A stretch of 64,000 nt of DNA. Origin: Acinetobacter sp. WU_MDCI_Axc73 (GTDB taxonomy: Bacteria > Pseudomonadota > Gammaproteobacteria > Pseudomonadales > Moraxellaceae). A program made the translations under genes and the position numbers. Below, piece by piece: positions 56,812-64,000 of the stretch (its first letter is position 1; every line of letters begins with the position of its first letter). The stretch covers positions 95,265 to 159,264 of the forward strand of contig NZ_JAHPRO010000007.1 of assembly GCF_025562455.1 (NCBI RefSeq). The letters are read 5' to 3'. The notes below the pieces were generated by a model that saw nothing but the letters and a program-made list of their open reading frames with translations, did not search any database and had not been told where the DNA came from.

Positions 56812-57430
56812 TTCAATGATTTATACAAATACATGAAAACACATCGCAGCAGCAAACAACATATCTTATTGTTTTTGATAAATATAATTAAAAAATCACT
56901 GACACCTCGCAACAATTAAAGTCACTAAAAAACAATCTTGCAGTCTACAGAAAAGCTACAAAAATTTTTTGTAGACTTCTGGGCTCCAGTTTTATATGTT
57001 AGTAAGGACTAAAGTCTAATCCATACAACTTTCATTGCCAGTATCTACGAACATCCCTTGATGGATTGGACGACAAAAAATAAATATTTATTTAAAATCA
57101 ATAAATTAAATACAAAAAAATTAAAAAGGAGTAAAATTGGTGTAAAAAATTGTATATACTACATTTTTTATGTCGTTATGATTTTACATCAAAGATTTGG
57201 TTGCTTTTTAAATAACGAATTTAAATAGTCACTAGAATAAAAAAAGGGGGGGGAAAACAATTTGGTCTGCAATAAGGCTAGAAGAATCGCAGGATAATTA
57301 GTTGAAATTTATGCATCTTTATGTGCTTACCAATTATGCTATCAAAACAAACCAACCATTCGAATAAGAGCATCATCAGCTTAAATAGGATTTGGGTGAA
57401 CTACATCTGTCTATGTCCATAAAACTTAAA
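56812..57430. other. Left end of the island, no gene recognised
   Basis: About 620 AT-rich bases with no convincing gene. It includes a run of eight G at 57246-57253. It may contain integrase recognition sites near the tRNA end, but I cannot identify them. Confidence 0.5.
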
Positions 57431-58888
57431 TTAGACTAAATTATGCTTTAATGCAGTATATTTAGGATATATTAGCTCCCATATATAAGTTCTTAGCTCA
57501 CTTGCCTGACTAAAAGCCAAGTTAATATCACCCTCCGATTCCTCCAATGCATATAGAATTTCTTCAATTGGTATAGGAATAACTGTAATTTTAAATTTAC
57601 TTCCTCCAGAATTCCAATATATTGTACGTTTACTCTGATCTAAAATTTTTCCAAATTTAGAAAAATAAGGAACAGCAATAATTGTTTTTGGAAAGTCTGC
57701 TTTTCGATTTTTTAATTTCAAATGTCTTTGATAAAAAAACAATTGATAAGGAACAGAAATATTTTTTCTATTAGATATCTCTTCCAACTGTTTTAATCTC
57801 AAATTACTTTGATAAAAAAATAACTGATAAATATCTGCACTACTCACCTTATAATCATCTTTTTTCTTAATATTATTAATATACCCACAATAACGAGTCT
57901 TAAATTTTGCATCTATTAAACCAACTACTTTTTCATTTGAATAAACCAAAAGATCTGGAATTATTCTCTTATAATTATCACCATCCCCATCAATCAATAC
58001 ATCATCATATTTTTGTTCAACAACATTCAATGAGGATTTTTTAAGAAAATCTCCAATTAATCTATATAAAAATTTTTCAAAAATATGAGGTAAATAAAAT
58101 TCTACGTAAAGACTTTCAATATCAGCAGAATCTGAAAAAGAATCTATTTTATAGCCATCCAACATAAATTTAATTAATAATAATGCAGGTCTATAATGTT
58201 CAGACAATCTGTTTAGTTGTGATAAAGCTTGATTTACCACCATGGAAGATGGATTACCAAAATTACCTAAGGCACCCCATTTATACAGCAACTCAGAAGT
58301 TATATTTCTTGATGTTGTGCCTAGCAAAATATTTGATACTAATTGAAGACCAAAATAAATTGCAGCATTTATCTTATTTTCAAAACTAAGATCAAAGTAT
58401 CTACAAGTAATTCCTTCTACAGGATGACTTCCAAAGTTCTTTTCCCAAATAGGTCTCCCTTTTATGATTTTTAACTTTTCAGTTTTAGAAACATATTTTT
58501 TAGCCAAATTAGAATTCAACAACTTTGCAACATAATCATTATATAAATTAGCCAGTAATTCTAAAAAAGAATCTGAATCACCATCTTTGAAACCACCGAA
58601 AGAGTAATGATTATTATTTTTTTTAAAATAATCCAATCCACTACTATAAAAGTATAACTTCATTAAAATATTAGATGAAAAATCAGGCAAAATTAAAATT
58701 TTATAATTTTTAACACATAAATTTCCGACATAATAGTTATTGTTGGCCTTAACTTTTACACCCGTATCTGTCGACTCTATAATTGTAATTAAATTTTGAG
58801 ATTTCAAGTCTGAAGAAAATACATTTTCCAAAAAAAATTCTTTATCTTCTGAAATTAACATCTTAATTAAATTAAAATTTTTCTGCAT
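57431..58888 (-). CDS. McrC-like restriction nuclease subunit
   Basis: 485 aa McrC/5-methylcytosine-restriction-type nuclease. An N-terminal all-beta region (about residues 1-130) is followed by a PD-(D/E)xK nuclease core: P311-D312 (IIPDLLVY), then D326 and K328 in LIDAKFK. The downstream QLFFYQ helix motif is present twice, 27 residues apart (Y354 and Y381), through an 81-bp tandem duplication. McrC binds the McrB GTPase ring, stimulates GTP hydrolysis and cuts DNA. It is last in the operon, 148 bases after the mcrB-like gene. Confidence 0.88.
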   Translation of the reverse strand: MQKNFNLIKMLISEDKEFFLENVFSSDLKSQNLITIIESTDTGVKVKANNNYYVGNLCVKNYKILILPDFSSNILMKLYFYSSGLDYFKKNNNHYSFGGFKDGDSDSFLELLANLYNDYVAKLLNSNLAKKYVSKTEKLKIIKGRPIWEKNFGSHPVEGITCRYFDLSFENKINAAIYFGLQLVSNILLGTTSRNITSELLYKWGALGNFGNPSSMVVNQALSQLNRLSEHYRPALLLIKFMLDGYKIDSFSDSADIESLYVEFYLPHIFEKFLYRLIGDFLKKSSLNVVEQKYDDVLIDGDGDNYKRIIPDLLVYSNEKVVGLIDAKFKTRYCGYINNIKKKDDYKVSSADIYQLFFYQSNLRLKQLEEISNRKNISVPYQLFFYQRHLKLKNRKADFPKTIIAVPYFSKFGKILDQSKRTIYWNSGGSKFKITVIPIPIEEILYALEESEGDINLAFSQASELRTYIWELIYPKYTALKHNLV

Positions 58889-59036
58889 TACAAAATCAAC
58901 ATTGAATAAATAAAATTTTAATATTCCTTATTAGATCTCAACCAAATATTTTTAATTTGATTACGTATCTTAAAAGAAATAACTCGAAGAGGATTATTGC
59001 TAACCCTCATAACTTCCTAAAAAAATGATATTATGA

Positions 59037-60815
59037 TTAAGATTGTTGTAAAATTTCTATAAATTGCTCATCAGTTAATTTTTTAAGCTCTCCCTCGTCA
59101 TCAACAATATTACCTAAAACCTTTTTAATCATTGATCTATTCATATAACAATACTCTGTTATCAAGGGTAAAATATCAAACTCTAATCGCTCTCTTAAGG
59201 CTTTAATTGGGTTTGGATCATGAGACTCAATTTTCATAAGCGCATGCCCGATAGCTCGATCAGATTCAATACCAATTAATCTTAACTTTTTATTAATTTT
59301 TTCAAGAAAATCGCCTAAATTTATCCCTTCAACTTCTTCTAACCAATCAGGATCATTTTTAAATACTTCATAGTCTGGCACAATTCCAATAGAGGCAAAT
59401 CTACGGCGCATTGCTACATCTAATAAAGATATACTCTTATCTGCAGTATTCATTGTAGCCAAAAAATATAAATTATCAGGAATGTACCGTTTACCTTTCT
59501 CACTTTGAGATAATTCAAAATAATGATTTCTTTTATCTGGCTCTATATAAGTTATTAGTTCACCAAATATTCTGGCTGTATCACCTCGATTTATTTCATC
59601 AATAATCATTAAGAAATTAGTATTTTTATCTTCTGAAGCTATACTTGCTACTTGAAGCAAAATACCATCTTCTAGAGTAAATTTTCCAGGATCTTCTTTT
59701 GATGGCCTATACCCCTGAACAAAATCCTCATAAGAGTAAGATGGATGGAAAGTAATACTAAAAACTGAGTCTAATCCATTTTTTTTTCGCCAATTTTCTG
59801 CCAATAAAAAGGCAGTTCTTGTCTTACCTGTACCAGGAGGTCCATATAGAATAATATTCTTTCTTTCCATTAATAAATCATTCACACGAACAACAATCGG
59901 ATCAGAATGACAAAGTGATTCTAAATCAGAAATAATTTCATTTATTTTCTCTATAGTTTCTAGCCCTAAATTCCATTCATTTAATCTATTTTCAACATCA
60001 TTAGTTGGAATACAAATAAGCTCCATTGCCATACAAAAATCCACCCGACCTTGTAATCTAGTAGCCCAACCCTCTATTATTTTTTTAAACTTATTAATTG
60101 AATTTTCAACTTCAGTTTCTATTCCTGCTTCAACTTTTCTATCTACTCCTTCCAATAAAGCATTAAGCTCTTGCCAAATAGAATCCACATTACTTAGTTT
60201 TTTAATTAAATCATCCCAATCTTTTTTAAAATCAACCTCCATTCCAGATTTTGTAGAATAAATTGCATTCCAAGGGTTATAACCATTAATCTCTTGATTT
60301 AAATACCCCACAATTGCTAAAAAATTCCTATTTTCAAATAATGTTTTAACATTATATTTTTCACGCAATTGTTTCCAAAAATTCATTATCTCAATGTAAT
60401 AATAATTATTATTTAATAATGCATAATGTATTAAAACAAGTGCACGCGGAATTTCATTTATCTCTTGATTATCATTTATATTATATTTTTTCCATGATTC
60501 TAATACTACATTACCCAAACTACTTAAGCTTCTACCATCATCACTCACCAAATGAGCACGTTTTAAATCCACTATAGCCTGATCTATTTTTCGCTTATTT
60601 TCTATAGTTAAGATCCCATCTTCTAATTTTTCAATTGGTAAATCAGGACTACCATGCCCCTGAATATTTTCAAGAAACTCAGATACTCTTACTAATTTCC
60701 TATTCGAACTTGTAAATGGGTCTAATGCTTTTCCTGTAGTAATTCTACTACCTTCAGTTAATAAAACAATCCAATCTTTAAATCCTTGTCCTGTTAAAAC
60801 ATCATGCCAACGCAT
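59037..60815 (-). CDS. McrB-like AAA+ GTPase restriction subunit
   Basis: 592 aa. The C-terminal AAA+ domain has Walker A GPPGTGKT (about residues 325-332), Walker B LMIIDEINRGD (about 402-412), the McrB-specific MNTADKS (about 455-461) and arginine segment AMRRRF. The N-terminal ~300 residues do not resemble the McrB methylcytosine-binding domain and are probably the specificity part. It should form a GTP-driven translocating ring with McrC. The start overlaps the upstream methylase; of GTG/ATG/ATG in a row, ATG 60815 has the best spacing from AAGGGGGG. Confidence 0.9.
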   Translation of the reverse strand: MRWHDVLTGQGFKDWIVLLTEGSRITTGKALDPFTSSNRKLVRVSEFLENIQGHGSPDLPIEKLEDGILTIENKRKIDQAIVDLKRAHLVSDDGRSLSSLGNVVLESWKKYNINDNQEINEIPRALVLIHYALLNNNYYYIEIMNFWKQLREKYNVKTLFENRNFLAIVGYLNQEINGYNPWNAIYSTKSGMEVDFKKDWDDLIKKLSNVDSIWQELNALLEGVDRKVEAGIETEVENSINKFKKIIEGWATRLQGRVDFCMAMELICIPTNDVENRLNEWNLGLETIEKINEIISDLESLCHSDPIVVRVNDLLMERKNIILYGPPGTGKTRTAFLLAENWRKKNGLDSVFSITFHPSYSYEDFVQGYRPSKEDPGKFTLEDGILLQVASIASEDKNTNFLMIIDEINRGDTARIFGELITYIEPDKRNHYFELSQSEKGKRYIPDNLYFLATMNTADKSISLLDVAMRRRFASIGIVPDYEVFKNDPDWLEEVEGINLGDFLEKINKKLRLIGIESDRAIGHALMKIESHDPNPIKALRERLEFDILPLITEYCYMNRSMIKKVLGNIVDDEGELKKLTDEQFIEILQQS

Positions 60816-62091
60816 CATCACCCCCCTTATTTAATTTTGCAACAAATAAATATTCATTAATATTCTTGGCTTTAAAACCGCCGTAACTTTGATAATTCAA
60901 ACGCTGTATTGGAATGATTTTTAATGAATATTTTTCAAAAATATTACTATTAAAAAAACGCTCTAACTCAGATATCCCTTGACCATTACAATCTGAATTA
61001 AAATCATTCCAATGATTTTTACCATTAAAATAAGAAAGAACCACATAATTGGGTTTTGAATTAACAATCATTTCTTCTAAAGAATTAATAAATATTTTTT
61101 TCTTACAAAATTGAGAATCAAAATTATCATCCATATTCTGACCTCTCACATAACTTACATTAGAGAAATAAGTATCTAAATCTTCAATTTCACAATATCT
61201 TGCAAGAATATTTGGAAAAAAATAATATGAAGTATATTGGCGAAAGTTATAAGGTGGATCTAAATATAAAAGATCTAACGATGGTGAATCTTTAGAAAAA
61301 ACAAGTGAATCAACCGATTCTCCAACAACATGATTTAAGTTTTCATTTAGCACTAAATCAAATTCAAAAATTTCGAACTTTAAACTATTTAAAGCTCTAC
61401 TATCATATTTATCTCGTGGGAAATCATGATATGTTCCTTGTGTATTACTAACTTTTTCACAAGCTCTAATTAAATGTGAAACGAGAATAAAATATGTGTT
61501 TTCATCTAGGATTTTATGAATATACCAATAGCGAATATAAGATAGAATTAAATCAATTTTTTTTGCATTAGATGGCGTAAAAAAACGACGATTGCCTTCC
61601 GAACCTCTATTACTCTTAAAACTAGAGTACTTACCCTCTTCACAATAATGATCATAAATGTCAGTTCTTGCAAAATCAGCAATAATATAGTCATCCACTT
61701 CTTCTAAAAAACATAAAAGACTGACAAATTCACTAAACTGTAAAAAATTAGAATCATCTTTTAAAAAAGAGAATCCTGCCTCCCCTTTTAATTCCGATAA
61801 TTTTATTTTTCCCAATTTTAGATACTTTTCTGATAAGTCTTTAGATATTAATTTCTGTAATTCAACTTTTGGTAAAGTACAATTTTGAACATAAGCTTTC
61901 GCAAACATAGTCGAAAAATAATTAACATCATTACTGACCACTCTATAACCGTGACTTTTTAAAGCCTGAGATACAACTGTAGATCCCGAAAAAAAGTCAC
62001 CTACTGTCGAACCTGGTTTTACACAATCTTGTACAACATTAATTATGTCTTCAATTAGATCTTTTTTTCCGCCAAGATATCTTTTCAACAT
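60802..62091 (-). CDS. D12-class adenine-N6 DNA methyltransferase (second)
   Basis: 429 aa. N-terminal RYLGGKKDLIEDI is the D12-class opening. SAM motif I is VGDFFSGSTVVSQAL (residues 30-44) and the catalytic motif IV DPPY is at 278-281 (LYLDPPYNFRQY), in the alpha order of Dam/FokI-type enzymes. It shares the 11-residue FSGSTVVSQAL with the preceding methylase, so the two are paralogues. It overlaps the upstream stop by seven bases and the mcrB-like start. It probably protects one strand of an asymmetric site. Confidence 0.9.
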   Translation of the reverse strand: MLKRYLGGKKDLIEDIINVVQDCVKPGSTVGDFFSGSTVVSQALKSHGYRVVSNDVNYFSTMFAKAYVQNCTLPKVELQKLISKDLSEKYLKLGKIKLSELKGEAGFSFLKDDSNFLQFSEFVSLLCFLEEVDDYIIADFARTDIYDHYCEEGKYSSFKSNRGSEGNRRFFTPSNAKKIDLILSYIRYWYIHKILDENTYFILVSHLIRACEKVSNTQGTYHDFPRDKYDSRALNSLKFEIFEFDLVLNENLNHVVGESVDSLVFSKDSPSLDLLYLDPPYNFRQYTSYYFFPNILARYCEIEDLDTYFSNVSYVRGQNMDDNFDSQFCKKKIFINSLEEMIVNSKPNYVVLSYFNGKNHWNDFNSDCNGQGISELERFFNSNIFEKYSLKIIPIQRLNYQSYGGFKAKNINEYLFVAKLNKGGDDALA

Positions 62092-63395
62092 ATTTTACAA
62101 TGGATCATATATTCACGATCCCCTCTATCATTTACAGCCAACGCGTTTGAATTAAATTGTCGATACAATAAATCTAATTGTATAACTTCCACAGATTGAA
62201 AAAATGACTCCAGAATACTTGTAAGCTCTTCAAGTGTAATCATTCTTCCATTTCCTGAATTTCCATTAATATTTCCTGAATAACTCAAGAGTAAGTCTGC
62301 ATTTTTAGACAAAGCCAAACTTGCTAAGTCTTTAAAAGCTTCTGGAGCTTCCTTTTTTGAAGAAAATCTAGATTTGAAGCGATCAATGCCATACAAGCCA
62401 GATGTCACCTCCCCCTTAATAATTTGTAATTTTGGAACTTCATAAGAGTTAATAACTTCGGGTATATGATAGAAACGAGAATATTGCTGCGCTGTATATG
62501 GGGGATCAGCATAAATAACATCAAATGATCCTTCTCCTAAATTTTGAGACAACTCTTCCATACTGAAATTTAAAGCAACATGATTGCCATCATTTTTTCT
62601 TGAGAAAATAATTTTCAATGCTTTATTAAATTCATCAAGAATATTTACTTTTCTATCTGCTAAAATTCTTTTTTCATGAAATTTTGTATCAATTTTTCCA
62701 GTGACTTTATGATACTGTGCGAAATGTTTTCCTGGTGTAAAAGCGGCTAAAGATGCGGCACTTAGTAAAGCAGTCAAGGCAGCACTCTTTGCCCAAGGAG
62801 AAATAGTTCCAGCATTGGCACATTTTTCTATTGTAAATCGTAAATTATCTATTTCTGTTGCTTGTTTATAGCCAAAATAAGTACCGCCATAAAAAGAGGT
62901 AACCAAAATTGGGGTCTCAAATGCTGTAAAACCTTCTAGCGTTTTTAAATTTTTATAAGCTGTAAGTAAGCTTTGATTTCTTACCTGCTTACTCCATATT
63001 TTAGGTCCACTTTCAATCAAATTTAATAGTTCAAGACCATTTTGGTTCGCTATACAACTACTCTCTAACTCAATAATATCATTAAAGAATGAATGCAATT
63101 TATTGTTCTTATATTCAGTAAATAATGTTGCTCTAACTTTTTCTAAAATATCATTCTCTAAACATCTGCCAATGCCTAATGTAGCAATAGCAAAACTCTG
63201 CGAATACCCCATAACATCATTTGAAGTTACTTGATGACCAGAATCGGCTAAAGCTTGGGAAACAACAGTTGAGCCCGAAAAAAGATCCAACACTTTTAAT
63301 TTTTTTTCAGAAATTTTATCTATCTGCTTAACAATTACTTCTAGAACACGTAATTTTGAACCCAAGTAATGTATAGGTCTAATAACTTTGTTCAT
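62085..63395 (-). CDS. D12-class adenine-N6 DNA methyltransferase (first)
   Basis: 436 aa from ATG 63395, preceded by AGAGGGG; an ATG at 63461 would add 22 residues with no homology to the domain. RPIHYLGSKLRVLEVI opens the D12 fold, motif I is LDLFSGSTVVSQAL (about residues 36-49), and motif IV DPPY is at 297-300 (IYADPPYTAQQYSRFY). The long insert between motifs (residues 80-280) should include the target-recognition domain. It is the first gene of the operon, with the promoter in the ~260 bases before it. Confidence 0.9.
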   Translation of the reverse strand: MNKVIRPIHYLGSKLRVLEVIVKQIDKISEKKLKVLDLFSGSTVVSQALADSGHQVTSNDVMGYSQSFAIATLGIGRCLENDILEKVRATLFTEYKNNKLHSFFNDIIELESSCIANQNGLELLNLIESGPKIWSKQVRNQSLLTAYKNLKTLEGFTAFETPILVTSFYGGTYFGYKQATEIDNLRFTIEKCANAGTISPWAKSAALTALLSAASLAAFTPGKHFAQYHKVTGKIDTKFHEKRILADRKVNILDEFNKALKIIFSRKNDGNHVALNFSMEELSQNLGEGSFDVIYADPPYTAQQYSRFYHIPEVINSYEVPKLQIIKGEVTSGLYGIDRFKSRFSSKKEAPEAFKDLASLALSKNADLLLSYSGNINGNSGNGRMITLEELTSILESFFQSVEVIQLDLLYRQFNSNALAVNDRGDREYMIHCKIC

Positions 63396-63589
63396 GTGCC
63401 CCTCTTGTCTCAAAGAAGCTGAATTTAAAGTTAATTTTTTTTCATTAAGAGACGTATTCATAACTTTTCAACAACCTTCATATTAGACATTAAAAGCAGC
63501 ATTCAATTCTATTAGAGTAATATTCACCCTGCAATCTATATGCTCTTGCTTCTAGATTACTGAGGGTTAATGTAAGCTATTAGCACCAC

Positions 63590-63923
63590 TGATGTGTGTT
63601 GAAAAAAGCGGAGGCTTTAACTTGGTAAACTATAGATACTCATGAGGAGTTTACCATGATCAAAAAGCAAAAAATTTATACAGTAGAATTTAAAGCTGAA
63701 TCCATAAAGGCAATCGAAGAAAATCAAGGTAATGTTTCTGAAACAGCAAGACAACTCGGCATATCCATGCAAACGCTTTCGAACTGGCACAATAAAGCTA
63801 AAGCAGGAATATTAGCAGGTACACAACAATATTCACCTGATATCGTTGCTCTACTAGAAGAAAATAAGAATCTGAAACAACAACTCAAAACTGCTGAAAT
63901 GGAAAAAGAATTTCTAAAAAAAG
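63590..63923 (+). mobile_element. IS3-family element, 5' part, interrupted
   Basis: Left part of an IS3-like element. The left end is uncertain; TGATGTGTGTTG at about 63590 is a candidate. It contains the orfA described next and is cut by a second IS at about 63924. Confidence 0.55.
63656..63923 (+). pseudogene. IS3-family transposase orfA, 3' end lost
   Basis: About 89 genuine residues. A helix-turn-helix is visible in NVSETARQLGISMQTLSNWH (residues 26-45), then a leucine-zipper-like coiled coil LLEENKNLKQQLKTAEMEKEFLKK (66-89), both typical of IS3/IS911 OrfA. After LKK the frame reads into unrelated bases (VILDIIVDSRSL) and stops at 63961; those residues come from the inserted second element. 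TGAGGAG lies before the start. orfB is missing in this window. Confidence 0.8.
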
Positions 63924-64000
63924 TGATCCTAGACATTATTGTGGACAGCCGATCCCTCTAAATTCTTGAAATATTTCTGTTCAAAGGCTTCTGGGCTTAA
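63924..64000 (-). mobile_element. Second IS3-family element, terminal part (opposite orientation)
   Basis: On the minus strand an open frame enters from the right edge and ends at TAG 63929-63931, reading LSPEAFEQKYFKNLEGSAV. SPEAFE-type endings are typical of IS3-family OrfB C-termini. The element end is probably TGATCCTAGACATTATTG at 63924. It has interrupted the orfA of the first element; the rest lies off the window. Confidence 0.65.

Larger units (their letters stand above)
56812..64000. mobile_element. Genomic island (left part) inserted at tRNA-Leu
   Basis: From the tRNA break to the right edge the DNA is more AT-rich than the core. It carries a restriction-modification operon and IS elements, with no core genes. 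No integrase is seen, so it and the restored tRNA-Leu are expected beyond the right edge. Confidence 0.75.

Noticed and set aside
56731..56919. 62-aa plus-strand reading frame across the tRNA-Leu fragment
   Set aside because: It is the antisense of tRNA structure at its 5' part and has no Shine-Dalgarno or domain; a chance frame.
57246..57253. Run of eight G as a possible phase-variation tract
   Set aside because: It is not inside a gene and not placed in a recognisable promoter, so no switching role can be argued.
57431..60815. Plain type IV McrBC that cuts methylated DNA
   Set aside because: Two methylases are in the same overlapping operon and the McrB-like N-terminus is not the methylcytosine reader, so a restriction-modification role fits better.
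1..64000. CRISPR arrays, rRNA genes or complete tRNA genes
   Set aside because: I looked for regularly spaced repeats and for rRNA or complete tRNA sequence by eye and found none.

Overview
The window is a stretch of low-GC gammaproteobacterial chromosome that looks like Acinetobacter. The reasons are the divergent gltA / sdhCDAB-sucAB block, a pntA split into two genes followed by pntB, betT divergent from betIBA, and vanAB divergent from an aromatic-acid symporter. No species marker is present, so the species is left open.

Layout, left to right. (1) 1-9839 is central metabolism: sdhC-sdhD-sdhA-sdhB and sucA-sucB (cut by the left edge) on the minus strand, with gltA divergent. (2) 9936-17686 holds a hotdog thioesterase and the choline-to-glycine-betaine system (betT with marC behind it, betI, betB, betA) around a 46-bp perfect palindrome that should be the BetI operator. 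(3) 18390-27029 is a ferric-siderophore uptake locus: TonB-dependent receptor, lipoprotein binding protein, FecCD permease, ATPase, GNAT protein and PepSY membrane protein, with a membrane acyltransferase beside it. (4) 27096-43215 is a large catabolic cluster with three Rieske dioxygenase components, an extradiol dioxygenase, two SDRs, an alpha/beta hydrolase, a cupin, an aspartate-dehydrogenase-like protein, an aldehyde dehydrogenase (frameshifted), a TPP enzyme, an MFS carrier, a porin, an IclR regulator and a NicC-like monooxygenase. Four copies of one operator-like motif lie before its transcription units, so it looks like a single IclR regulon. Its substrate is not known from the sequence; an N-heteroaromatic acid is my best inference. 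(5) 43285-49175 is the vanillate module: porin and AAHS symporter divergent from vanAB, plus a VanR-type GntR regulator and two VanO-like operators. (6) 49590-56508 holds pntB/pntA2/pntA1, a DMT exporter, soxR with a soxbox that drives a RidA-like gene (broken by a stop codon) and an MFS exporter, and an unknown protein.

(7) From 56757 to the right edge is a genomic island. Its left boundary is the 3' half of a tRNA-Leu(CAA) gene, broken at the anticodon loop. The cargo is an AT-rich, overlapping minus-strand operon: two D12-class adenine-N6 methyltransferases, a McrB-like GTPase and a McrC-like nuclease. I read it as a GTP-dependent restriction-modification system resembling LlaI/LlaJI, with the FokI-like double methylase split into two genes. 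The right edge runs into one IS3-family element interrupted by another.

Two genes carry clear lesions close to their 3' ends: a 1-base deletion in the aldehyde dehydrogenase and a TGG-to-TGA change in the RidA-like gene.
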